Shown one piece after another: positions 31,791-44,100 of a stretch of DNA of 64,000 bases. The position numbers and the translations under genes were made by a program. The notes below the pieces were generated by a model, which was not told where the DNA came from, did not search any database, and was given only the letters and a program-made list of their open reading frames with translations. The DNA is from Diphasiastrum complanatum. Its lineage: Eukaryota; Streptophyta; Lycopodiopsida; Lycopodiales; Lycopodiaceae. The stretch spans positions 34,762,557 through 34,826,556 of the forward strand of contig CM055113.1 of NCBI GenBank assembly GCA_029204225.1, read 5' to 3'. The number at the start of each line of letters is the position of its first letter. Positions within the stretch are counted from its first letter, which is position 1.

Positions 31791-33174
31791 TGTACCAATA
31801 AGAGTGACAATTGAGATGGAATGGTCCATATGACATGGCACATCCAATGGTGTAAAATAGATCTCCAAATTCTAACCCACCCATTAATGCTCCTCTAACC
31901 CTACTTGCTCAACCCATAGTAAAGATGATAGGACAAGGCTGACTATTTAAATTTTAAATAAAAATATAATCATTTTTTCAAGCCCTTCAAAATTCATTTT
32001 TTAAGCTTAGAATATGTAACTACTCAAGGTAGAGAAGCATGATTGGACCCCTTCTTTTCCTCCTCAAAATCCTATTGGTTGAGTGACATATAAGCCCTTA
32101 ATCTTGATTGGACCATTTTGATAGATTCTAGCTTTTTGATTGGTCACTAACTCTCTTGTCAACGCATAGGGATGAGTCACACATCCAACCTCAACTTCAC
32201 AAATGTAAGTAGTCTAACCTAACTCAAGCTACCTCCGTTTCTACTTTTGTCCAAATCAAGCCTTAGATGTGTACTTGCACAAATGGCCTCTAATGCTAAA
32301 AAAGGCCCTATCACCTACTTACACATGGATAGATGTCTCTAAAACATCAAGTGCCCCTAACTTAACATGACTAAGTTACTTCTCACTATTTTCCACACGT
32401 GGGAACATGCTCCACACGTGTGAGATTTAATCTCGTACAAGAAAATACAAAGTATCCAAGCTAGATTTTACCAAATTTCATGAAGGTCATTACAAGGGTA
32501 CCAATTATTGAAGTGCGAACGTTGAAGCAGCATGTGAAACTTATAGTGAAAACATATTTCAAGCTGGCTAGCTTGGTACCCATATAATCTACGGCTCACC
32601 TAATGATTCTATGGAAATATACCAATCCGGACACTAAATTAGTTAGTGTATGAAGTTGCTAGAAACTAACTAGTATAGGTTTCATGTGACATCAGAATGT
32701 GACATGATCTTTGGATGTTTAAATCGAACCAAAAGGGCACAGTAAATTTCTTTTATCTTGTATGTACTTTCTCATGTGCAAAAGTTATGGAATTTCAAAT
32801 TTTGAGATAGATAAAGAAGGCATCAAAAAGCCACATTTCGGGATGGAAAAGACGATGTGATTGAATGAGTAAGGGTGAAGTCACTGCTAAGTAGCTTGCA
32901 AGTTGAAAAAAAACAAAACAGATAACAAGAAAACTGAGATTGAAACTACTATAAGGTGACAAAGTTAGTGGTAAACAACAAAACAAAGACACTAAGATTG
33001 AATAGCAGGAAGCTGCATAGGGGGGATAGGCGTTGCTGCCAGGAGCAACAGACTGGTGGACTGATGACAAAAGCAACTTGGGAGCCCAGTGATTAGGCTC
33101 CATGCAGCTGTGGGTAGAAATTCAAGAGTCAAAATGGAAAGATGATACCAGCAGAAGTCTGAAGCTGGCTGCAT

Positions 33175-33210
<36 letters not shown>

Positions 33211-33480
33211 AAAACAGCAATTGACCGGACATCTAAAGTCGAAAACAAATGATACATAGCCACTGCAAGTACATCTTCAAGATTCCTATTACTATTTTGC
33301 TTCGGATTTTGAATAATTTCCATTACACTGATTTCCAAAATCTGGAGAGCATATTCAGCGATCACTACCAAAGCCCACACAAGGTTTCTGTTTGTGTGTC
33401 AAAAATCCTCAACAAAAACACTAGAGTTTATGAAATTTTTTGAAGCAAAGGTCAAAATGAAATGACAGACAGTCTTTAAC
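31791..33480. other. Intergenic downstream of the helicase gene
   Basis: No gene seen. Contains CACACGTGGGAA and CACACGTGTGAG near 32393 and 32411 (G-box-like, as in the copia LTRs) and an AG microsatellite at 33178-33209. Confidence 0.4.
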
Positions 33481-33502
33481 TCTCTTGAATAATTAATAAA
33501 AA

Positions 33503-35077
33503 TTAGAGACGCATAAGAAGCCGAACTTCTTCAACACGCATTAGCCTTTCCTGCTCCTGGGATTTACCAAAGGCAGCCTGGGCAAACTGTCTTTTCCTTT
33601 CTTGCAGGTCCAATATGCGCTCTTCAATGCTGTCGGCAACAATCAACCTAAAAATATGCACCTCCCTTGTCTGACCAAGCCTATGCACCCGATCCATAGC
33701 TTGTTCATCAACAGCTGGATTCCACCACGGGTCTAGCATGTATACATGAGAGGCTGATGTAAGATCGAAGCCAGTGCCAGCTGCCTTTAAAGTTAACAAA
33801 AAAACAGTGGGAGATTTTGACTTTGATGATTTCAAGGCCTGGAGTGCTTCTTCCCTCTTTGTGGCAGACATGCTACCATCAATCCGTACAAACTTAAACC
33901 CTGCATCTTTCAAAGGTTGCTGAGCAAATGTTAGCATCTTGGCAAACTGTGAAAATACTACTGACTTAATTAAGGGGTCCCTTTCCCGTGTTTCTTGTAA
34001 CAGGCTAATAAGAGCATCAATCTTAGCACTGCTCTTCACATGGCTGTCCGTGACGGACTCAGTTTCTGCTTCATCCAATGGAGCTGCAAAAACATCGGAA
34101 TCTGTCAAAGCAAATCGACATAAAGGGCAGCTCTTCTTGTCACACATAAGTGTTTTCTGAATGCATCGTTGGCAAAACACATGTGCACAACGTGTACTAA
34201 CTGCAGAATGCGGCGGTGAGAGGCAGATAGGGCAGTCAAATTCTTCCCCAGTTTGAGCTAGCAGCTTCTGTAGCAACTCTGGGCTTGCTAATGAGGGTCC
34301 TGCAGAACATAAAATACCAGGATAAGTGTTACACCAAGAAATAGATAGTTCATAAAAACAATTAAACACAGCTGGTTACTTCCTATTCCTGAATGCCATT
34401 CTCAAGAGGTGCTGTAAGGTTATAAATTCATTGAGGTTTTGGTGAAGCAGCAACATATATCTCAATATTCAGATACAATGCCAGCCAACTAACCCATAGC
34501 TCAGCAACGATGGCTATGTTTACATGTACATTGTCTAATATTTCCATTCCATTTTCAACAGACTTTAGGACTTGGTCCTTGAGGCACAAACAATCATTGG
34601 ACCTTTTGTATTTATTATTTGACAATTGACCTAGTGGTCAGGGCCCAAGGTAATAGGTCCCAAAACCTAACCTTAATTGAGCTCCAAAAGGTTATAAATA
34701 ACTTCAAGGTCCTTTACGAATGACAGTTTGAAAGTCAGCTCGTGGTCTACTAGCATAGTCTAGCATACTTCAGTAGTTTTTGTTACAAAACTGGTAACTT
34801 TCATCTTTGGTACATATATACTCAATACTCAAAGCTACTACCCGACATGCTGACAACAAGGCCACACAGTTTGACACAGACTTTGTAAATGTGCACACAA
34901 AAAGCAAAGCACTACCTCAATAGGTATAAATTTTAAACTTGTATAGATATCAGTCAGTTTGTCTGTGGTACATTTACAAAAGCCCATAAAGGACATCACA
35001 AACCCACCTGCCTTGGGCTCATTCAAGCATCAAGTAAACAGAAAAATTCAGACCCCCGGTCCCTGATTCCTTGCCGA

Positions 35078-35118
<41 letters not shown>

Positions 35119-37284
35119 TGAACGTGGCGAAGGCCTGTTGGACTTGGAGAACTTCTTGAAATAAGGAGATTTCAATGGAAGCGACACAGTGGTGGTAAAA
35201 ATTGTGATGCAACCATAAGTCCATAAAGCGATGATCTCTTGCTTGATATACAAGGGCAAGATGATTTGGGTATGTTGGTGAAGGAGGATGGAAGAGAGGC
35301 ATGCAAGAGGTGGGGAGGTTTCTCCCTTGTGTTCAAAGGATTCGAAAGCAGGTGGGGAGGAATGAGTGGATTGATCTGATGCATCTAGAATCGCAACAGG
35401 GTCCCAATGAGGGGAAGCGCAATAACAATCGAGTGGGAATCCCTATTAGGCAAACATTCAGCTCACTGATAAATACCGAAAAGTGTAGATTTCTCTTACG
35501 CGGTTTTCGAGGTAAAAGAAAAATAAGCTCACAAATGATTCTCAAATGTTAAATGCAATAGAATTTCATCAGGCAAACAAGACTTCTAAATAGATCACAT
35601 GTGCTATCAGCTGACCAGCAGGACCTCAATGTGTTTGGACTCCTCATTCAGCAACTTTGATATTTAAAATATTTGTTTGGACAGTCTAGTTGTATGATAC
35701 CTTGACTACTGGAAGCAGCGGCAAGCAAATCAGCATGTTCGGGACAGAGGGCAGCATGATCACAGATTTGACGAAGCCTCAAAATGATGCTCAAGACATG
35801 GGCATAGTTCTGAAGGGTGGTTCCAGCTTCTAGGTAGTTCCCCACCAAATTCATTCCTTTCAGCTCCATTTGATCATATATACGACGATGCTCCGATGAA
35901 AATTCCACAGGATAAACCGTCACAACTTTTGGGGGTAATTCAACCAATCGGTGCCCATCAATCTCCATTTCTTTTGTTCTACGAAGTGCGATAGCCGACA
36001 TGAGAACCTGATGGAGAACCATATGGAAGCATTAACTTTAAAGCCTCGCTAGACGTCTTTCTAGCTTATCTATGACCTGAGCATATATGCAAAACGTTTC
36101 TCGTAGAATCAGGCATTATCTAATAAAACAAATTTAACTCTTACTCATGAAGGAAACATTCTGTAAAACCTTCTGTATGTATTTAATGCACTGGCGTTAC
36201 CTGAAGACGGGAAAATCCGCTTCTTTCTCCACTTAAAAGAGGTCTTTGTATTGTGCGTGTCCAGAAATACCTTTCGTTAAGTGGGTGCAGTTTAAGAAAC
36301 ATCATGAGGCTGAACAGATCCTTATGACTATTTTGTATTGGTGTTCCAGTTACAGCCCACCTTCTATCAGCTTCCAAAGATACCGCAGCTCTAGTCTGCT
36401 GAGCACTGGGACTTTTCACAAGGTGAGCCTCATCAAGAATCACGCGTAACCAATGAACCTTTTTAAGAAGGGAATTGGGAAGATTTCTTTCTTTTGCTAG
36501 AATACCATATATTGTCAACACAACGTCGTTAGATGCTAGAGTTTTGGCATCCTTAGCACGGTCAGCTCCATGGTAGAGATGAACATCCAAGCTTCCTTCT
36601 CGAGTGTGCTCACTAAGCTGCTCAACCCAATTGGACAGCACTGTCAGTGGGCATACTACCAATGTAGCACGTGGACCCCCCAGCTTAGGTGGACACGGGG
36701 ATGGATCAGCAATGCTCAAAGACTTATCTGCAAGCTTGAGTGTGCCTTTCTTGCTTCTATTTTCTTTCTCTTCCAGCTTTTTTCTCTCCTTGGAAGGATT
36801 GGCATCTTCATCAGGTTTTGGCACGGGACTCTGAACTATATCAACAACAGGAGGGAGCACTGCACCAGGCTTATTTGTTGCAATAAGACCAAGTAACTCG
36901 AGGGTCTTGCCAAGACCCGTGTCATCTGCCAGAATACCGCCACGCAAGGCATTTGGCCGATCTTCTGAGGAAATATTTAAAATTGTGTTTTTAAATTATC
37001 TCTTTGCTGTCTTTTTCAATCTCTGCTTCCCAAAAGGGTGGAAGGCCTGAACCGTTCTCTCTTTCAACCATCCAAACCAAAGCTTCTTTCTGATGCTGCA
37101 TAAGCTTACAAGTAATAACTGAGGATGGCTCCATGCTCTGGCGCTTGCTAGACGACTGAATCAATGTCTCAAACATGCTATCAATTTTGCGCTTTCGCTC
37201 TTCCGGAATATCATCCTCCTTATTGGTATCATCCTCTTCATCACTCAACTCTTCAGTAAATTGGAAAGGCGTCTGCCTATGCAT
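33503..37284 (-). CDS. HLTF/RAD5-like SNF2 ATPase with RING finger, 5' truncated
   Basis: Minus strand. Family role: nuclear DNA-dependent ATPase and ubiquitin ligase of error-free post-replication repair. Exons: about 37284-36202 (through the 36201 donor), 36007-35701, 34299-33503. Order: acidic/Lys-rich leader; LMQHQKEALVWMVEREN and LPPFWEAE; Walker A DDTGLGKT (usual DDMGLGKT); motif II LDEAH; motif III AVTGTPIQN; RING CPIC...CAHVFCQRC...CPLC; helicase-C with RIDGSMSATKREEAL, LDPWWNPAVDEQAMDRVHRL and GQTREV; end EVRLLMRL. Closest in wording to Arabidopsis SMARCA3-like 1 (At5g05130). Oddities: no HIRAN domain, because the gene ends at the segment-R border (37274); and the frame shifts between DSKEI and FKNTILNISSEDRPN near 36990, compatible with a 4-bp insertion (ATAA) that creates a stop. 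It is probably a recent pseudogene, unless an upstream start and unseen splicing rescue it. Splice sites at 36201/36007 and 35701/34299 are all GT-AG. Confidence 0.85.
34300..35700 (-). other. Long intron of the helicase gene
   Basis: A 1.4-kb intron between the ATPase-side exon and the RING exon, flanked by a GTATCA donor and a TTCTGCAG acceptor (minus strand). It contains an AG/CT microsatellite at 35080-35115. Plus-strand and minus-strand open frames inside it are not gene-like. Confidence 0.7.
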
Positions 37285-39610
37285 ACTGCTACTCACAATT
37301 GTTTAACACTGAACCCTGAACCCTGAAACACGCTAAATTCCAATATCGCCTTCCGTGAAACACAGTCCTCTGGAGCTACCTTTGAATTGTGAAGCCGGTG
37401 AAGCTGGCAGGCAGGCAGGCAGCGAATGTGTTGTAGAGCGCTTGGCGAAAGAGAGATCAGAGCGTCGGGAACGGAGGAAAGAAAAACTGCCACAAAATCA
37501 AAAGTTTAAACTTCCGCTCCTGTTTTGGTGTGTCATCGAAGGTGAACGTGAAAAAATGAAAACCTGAGCTAAAGTTTAAACCTGAGCTAGTGTTTGGGTG
37601 CGTCATTTAAAAACGAATATCGCACTATTCATAACCCTAGTTTCTAGGGTAACACTACATTAGTTCTTTCCAAGTGTTGGGCAGGTATGTAGGGTCTTGC
37701 GTGGTATCAGCCTGGTATTAAAGAGCATACCATTTTAGTTATTTACTTTTTCAATACCTAGAAAAGGTGCATATTCTTGTGTATTGTTGGCTTTGGAAAC
37801 CTGGCTAGAGTGGTCTAGGCTCGGGCAATACTAGGGATACACCATAACCTGATCAAATTTGTCCCCTTTACCCTGTGCCACCGGTGTATCAAATCATGAT
37901 ATCAAAATTTATTAATATCAGCATTAAATAAGACATTATTGAGATGCAATTTTCATTGATTATGGTAGTCTTACAATGTACGCATGCCCATCAATCCTTC
38001 CAAAAATGGAGTTTTTGGATGCATTTGCAGACGTTTTTTCGCCTTTCACCTTTCAATTGTAGCGTCATCTATCACGTATTGCTACTTGCTATGTTCTCCA
38101 TTGGCACTCCATCTACTCCATCCTCCATTCGCGCACTCTCCATTCTCCTTTGCTAGTTCTTGCATTCTTGCTTCTTGCATCTTTTGCGCTCTCCATGCTG
38201 TATCTCCATCCTCATTTGTGGTTTGTTGGTTCTAGCATTCTTGCATTCTGGTGCTCTCACTCGTCTCCATTCGCCATTCTAGCTACTGGTGTCAATGTTG
38301 CTGGCTATTGCGCTCATCTTTGCTAGCTATTACGCTTATCTTTGTTGGATTCCAAAAAGATGCAACCTCGGTAATAGGGTCAAAAATCGTCCAGAATGTT
38401 GTAGTGATAGATAGAGATTAACAGAACTCTTGACAAGTCAAGACCAAAACTTTTAAAACCCTTTATTTATAAAATCAACAAGAAAAAACATAGCTGAAAA
38501 GTATATAGTACTAATAAAGCATCGTAAAGCAAAACCTATTTCAAAACATCCACTACCACCATCCCACCACACAAAACTGCGCAAGTTAGCATAGTGAGGA
38601 AGACGTGTCAATGCTGAATGTCAGTTGTTATCCATGTACAAAATAAGTTTACTTAACTAATCAACATGCAATGTAAATGAAAGCTCATAGTCCAATCTTC
38701 CCTTACTGAAAAATGCTTATAGCGATAGGCCGAACAATATCGTTACCATATCAGGACGAGTGCATGTTGATCAGTGTAATGGTTTTGGTCCTTATCTTTT
38801 AATTTAATTAATCATTATGCATTTGAAAATAAACTGTATAAACTATGTAGCATATCGTAAACAAACAAGTAGCTTCGATCGGTACATGAAGTGTGGGGCA
38901 AATCCATGCCATACCAATACTCATACTTGTCGTAGAGCAAACAGGTAATGTACAATTCTTGTAACTTCTTGAGCATATCCATGCTTTCCAAGAGTCCTCA
39001 AGCTATCTTATCGTTTTACTTATTTTAAACCTTAATCGTGTCTTAAAAAAATAGTATAACACAATATCTGCATGCATAAACGATAGAGTTCGTAACCACT
39101 CATTCATACTAGGATTAGGGCAAATCCGGGCCGTTCCAATCCCTATGAATGTAGAAGCTCTTTGCACAACTCCATGTACTTCTAATTTTTTTTTTTAAAT
39201 TACGTTAACAATCCCTTAATAAACTAAGAATATCATTATCATCATTGAGGGCTACAATAGTACCTACGATAAGCAATGATTCTATATGTTAAGGCAATGC
39301 TTGATTGAGCAAAGGACATGTTAAAACCGGTGATCACAAGGAAAGACAAGCAAGAGCCTATACGTGGAGACAATAATCAATGCATTAAACTCACTAGACA
39401 ATGCTATCTTGACATCTCTTATGTCACTAAGATCATTTCTTGTAACAATAATATCATCAACATATAAAACCATAAAAATGATCTTACCATCATTACATTT
39501 GACATACAATGAAGACACATAAGAGTTTATCACAAATCCAAGGGAGTTGAGATAGATATGCAACTTAAAGTACCAACCTCTAGGTGTTTGCTTGAGTCAA
39601 TAGAAACTCT
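37274..39610 (-). repeat. Segment R copy joined to the helicase gene
   Basis: About 2.3 kb matching 47115-49488 in direct orientation and 7311-9684 inverted. The border with the helicase gene is at TATGCATAGGCA (37274-37285 on the minus strand). Differences from the other copies: a 24-bp and a 14-bp deletion and a 3-bp insertion in GTATTGTTGGC. Because the copia RT reading runs on naturally at 39610, and the helicase at 37274, this copy looks like the source arrangement. It contains the helicase-upstream segment (37274-38417) with the telomere-like CCCTGAACCCTGAA at 37315-37328. Confidence 0.88.
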
Positions 39611-39890
39611 TCTTCAAGAGGCACACCTTGAAATTGATTGCGCTTAACATCCACTCGTGTGGGATCAAGTTATGTACATAAAATCATGAATCCAAAGCTA
39701 GAATTTTGTCAATTTTAACACTTTGACCTATGAAAAAACGAGCAACCAACTTCTTTTTAATAATTAATGTCGGTTTTGCATAGTCGGAGACATTCATACT
39801 AGCAATCTTGATGGCAAAATTTTCCATGTGGAAATTTAAATAGCAAAATATGGTGTGATGATGGATTCTTGAAATTTGGCTATTGGTCAA
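39321..39890 (-). pseudogene. Copia-3 hinge and RT fragment (right arm)
   Basis: Partner of 16913-17482. It has an extra stop just before YRLKQ (TTGACTCAATAG against TCGACTC), so the RT frame that is open in the left arm is split here into two pieces. Confidence 0.75.
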
Positions 39891-39966
39891 GAAGTGAGAT
39901 CAAGTAATAATGAGAATGGATTTACCAAGAAGGTAAATCGATTTTGATAAAAGAGCTTGAAAGGCA

Positions 39967-40590
39967 TTGTGCCTTATCAACACGTTGATAGATAATAACC
40001 TAATACCATACATTAGTGTTGCCTCCTCACCAATTCAAGCATGGAGAACATTGCAGTCCATGTTCCAATTTACACCGTCAATACAAATATTGCTCTTGAA
40101 GCAAAGGTTTTACATGATGGAAATGAGTGAAGTTCAGACCATGATGAAATACTTGACAAGATTAAGAAGGTACATGATTAACTATGTAATCCAAGTCATT
40201 GACCATGTGGATATAGAGAGTATACACTCAATGGATTATTAGCATCTTGTGAGAACTTGGTGACCACACTATTGGTGTGGGAAAGTACACTCTCTTTTGA
40301 TGAAAATTTTGGAATTCTATTACAAGAGAAGTTAAGGTTATACATTTACAATGAAGTCTTTCTCAACAAGTGGAGGAAACAAGCCAACCACTAACTGTAT
40401 AATAAGGTTAATGGACAAAGAAAAGGAAATGGTTCCCATGTCAGAGAAAAGGTCATTGTCGTGTGTCAAACCGAGTCAAATAGCCATAGTAATGAAACTA
40501 GAGCTAGAATCAAGAGAAACACAATGGAATCATGTTGATATAGCCATAAAACACAAATCACAAATAAAACTCCATGGAATCAGGAATTGA
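39967..40590 (+). pseudogene. Copia-type gag remnant (right arm)
   Basis: Partner of the minus-strand 16213-16836 gag. One residue differs in the second piece (STSGG here, SKSGG there). Confidence 0.6.
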
Positions 40591-41176
40591 ATTGAAGGGA
40601 TAGAAGCAAATTAAATACAAAATGGGGATGGGATTCATGTGGATTGGGCACACGAGACCTAACAACCTCTATTCCCACGGCTCACATTCACAAAGAGGAG
40701 GCTAAGCTCTCTCATTTGAAAATGAGCCAAAAGATACTCAAAATGATGTCTCTTGCCTACTTATAGACAATCTCCTAACTTACTATCTTGCAAGATAGTT
40801 AGCCCTTGTACCAAGAGCCCTAAACCAATTTATTTTGCTAAGAAGGCTAGTGAAATGCAAGGTTGTTGAATTTCACACATGTGTGAGTGCCACAAATTAT
40901 GATTTTGATCTCCTAAGATGTGGTGATTTCACATAGATTGAAAACCAAGATCTATTCCATAAATCTATGTCAAGAGCGCTCTCTGCCTCACATAGATCAA
41001 CCAAACATGTATATTTTCTATCTTGATCTTCTTGAGGCTACATACTTGCTCAAGGATGTAAGTGTCCTTAGTGGATGATTTAGTTATTCTCAAGAGAAGT
41101 TTACAAAATACCTCACAAAATCGAACAACATGGTTTTTCAAACCATGAGAGATTACATCATTCTTGTTCTTACTAG

Positions 41177-44100
41177 TGTTGGATTATTCTCTCACTAATC
41201 GACTAATCGACATTTTAATCTTCGTCCAACTTTTATCTAGACCTACAATTTTTTTTCATGTTTCTACACAGACTGCTAAACTACTCGAAACAGATCACAG
41301 TGACAATTCATGTTCATTTCTGTAGACAGACTATTTACGACCAAAGCCAATGACTTGCATTAATTCATCAGCAAGTAGTTTTTAAGAAGTCCTAACTGGA
41401 TGGATGTCAACGCATCACAACCAACTGGTGAACGTTTTTGACGACCTAATTGTTATTCATATTTCAACATCTTGGGATCAAATCAAGCATCAACAAACAT
41501 GATCAACATTATATGACAAATGACTTCAAAGTTAGTTACTATAAGATCGAACGTGTGATCTCTATCACTATTGTTTTGTCTGAAATTGATAGGCGTAGTC
41601 ATGCATGAAGCAAGAGGAAGATAGTTTATTCCGTTGCGCACGACAAGTTCTAATTCTTGTCGTTCGAATTGTTTTTATTCGAGTTCATTTTTTTTCGAGT
41701 TCGACCTATCTTTCACACACTTCTTTCCAACATGGTATCAAAGCGTTGATTCTTCAAGGCCTAATACTGTATCATAGCGCAAGCTCTTATACTTGATATC
41801 TTTCATGATAGCAAAATATTCTTCAACTCGAATCAATTTGTTTCGATATTAGAGAATTGATTTCCAGAGTACTGTATCTTTCTCTTAACAATAATCAAAA
41901 CATCGATAGTCTAAAGTTCTAGATGGATTCTCAAAGTAACCCCGGTATTATCGCAGACAAGTTGAATGGATCCAATTATCATTTATGGAAATCTAAGATG
42001 AAGACCTTGCTAATTGCCAACAAGTTGTGGGATGTTGTTACAAGTATCGAATTGAAGCCTGAAGATGACACAGACGACTTGAAATGGAAATTGAAGGATG
42101 GTAAAGTCTTCGCAATTATTATCCTCAATATATCAAATACTCAGATTGGCCATGTAGCTGAAGCCAAAACTTCGAGAGAAGTTTGGGACATCTTGAGCTC
42201 ACTATATGATGTGAGAGACGTAATTACTAAGTTACATCTTTGAAAAAAATTCTTCACACTCAAGATGTCAAATAATGATTCTCTTTAGAATGATATTAAC
42301 TAGTTTAAGAATCTCTTGCAATAGATGGCCGCTATTGGATCAGTCATAGATGATCAAGACACAATTATGACATTGCTTTCAAGCTTGCCCTCTACCTATG
42401 AGAACTGGGTGATGATCATCACAACACACTCAGATTTAACTCTTACCAAAGTTATCACTATGTTGCTGCAAGAAGATAATTGAAGAAGTCAAGACAGTTC
42501 ATCTACCTCTTCATCTCATGCTCTATATGTCAACAAGAGCTCAAAACGATGAAAGCAGAAAAGCTCCAAGAAGTCTACATCAAATCAGAAACAGACTCAA
42601 AGTCAAGAACAATTATCGAATCCACATTCGTCGAAGAAGAAGATGTTTTGCAGGTATTACAAATGCAATAACCATGAGATCCAAGAAAAGTTCAAACAAT
42701 TCAAAGAGCATGCAAAAAATCAAACTGGTAATCAAAGCACTGAGATCTGATAATGGGAGAGAATACATCTCCACCGAATTCAAGGAGTACTGCCTTAACA
42801 ACGGCATTGAGCAACAATACATTACCTCGTATTCGCCTCAGTCAAATGGTCTTGTTGAGAGATAGAACAGAACCTTAGTCGAATCGGCAAAGGGACACTT
42901 CCGAAGTCCTTCTAGGCAGAAGTTGTTTCAATAGCAACCTATATTCAGAACATATGTCCTACTAAAGGTCTCTCAGACAAAACACCATTCGAAGTTTGGA
43001 CATGTACCAAACCTTCTTTATCAAACTTACGAGCTTTTGGATGTACTGCTTATGTGCAAATTCCTCATGATCTCAGGAAGAAGCTCGACTTCTAGAGTAT
43101 CAAATGTATTTTCATTAGCTACACTACTTCAGATCAAGCCTACAAATTGTTCGACCCTATCGAGTCGAAGATATTCAATAGCGGGGATGTCATCTTCATC
43201 GAAGATCAATTTATCGACCTCAAGGGAAAAGGCAAAGCCCATATAGCTGACTCTTCGGTTTCATCTGACACATTGAACATTCCAGTTCCTCAATCGACTA
43301 TTCACATCGAAGGTCCAAGCTCATCTACTTTTGATGAACAACATATCAATGACAAATCCGAAGATGATGATGTTGCAGTTCAGCAACTATAGCATGATGA
43401 AAGTGATTGATTTCTTCTATTCTCCAGAAGATCATCAAGAACTAGTAGACCACCTATCAGGTATATTGATGAGTCTACAACTTATCTTGTTCGGGAGCTG
43501 ACTACTGTCGAAGAGGCACTTAGTCAGTTCGATTCCGATCTCTGGAAAGAAGGTATGGATAAAGAGTATTCATCTCTTATCAGGAACTAGACATGGAGGA
43601 TTGCAGAAATGTAGTTGATTGCAAATGGATTTTCAAAGTCAAGTACACAGCAAACGGAATCATCGGCAGAAGAAAAGATCGACTTGTCGCCAGAGGATTT
43701 TCTTAAGTATACAATGTTGATTACACTTTCAGTCCAGTAGTCAAACAATCTTCTATTCGACTTTTATTATCATTTGCTGCTGCAGCAGATTTGGAAATAC
43801 ATCAAATGGATGTACAGACAACATATCTCAATGGAGTTATCGAAGAAGACATTTACATGGTGCAACCCGAACAATATATTATCGAGGGTAAACACAATCA
43901 TGTGTGTAAACTCCATAAGGCACTTTATGACTTGAAGCAATTTGCTCGAGCATGGTTTCAAAGGATCGATACTTTCCTTATTAATCATGTCTATACACCA
44001 ACCTCCTCAAATTCGAATGTTTACTTCAAGATAGTGCAGCAGTCCTTTATCATTATCACTTTGTACATGGACTACACATTGATCTGAAATCGACATGACT

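Noticed and set aside
35301-35552. 83-residue plus-strand frame in the helicase intron
   Set aside because: Within a GT-AG bounded intron on the other strand, no recognisable content.
37315-37330. Telomere-like CCCTGAACCCTGAA
   Set aside because: Only two imperfect units and not CCCTAAA. Not an interstitial telomere; at most a leader motif.
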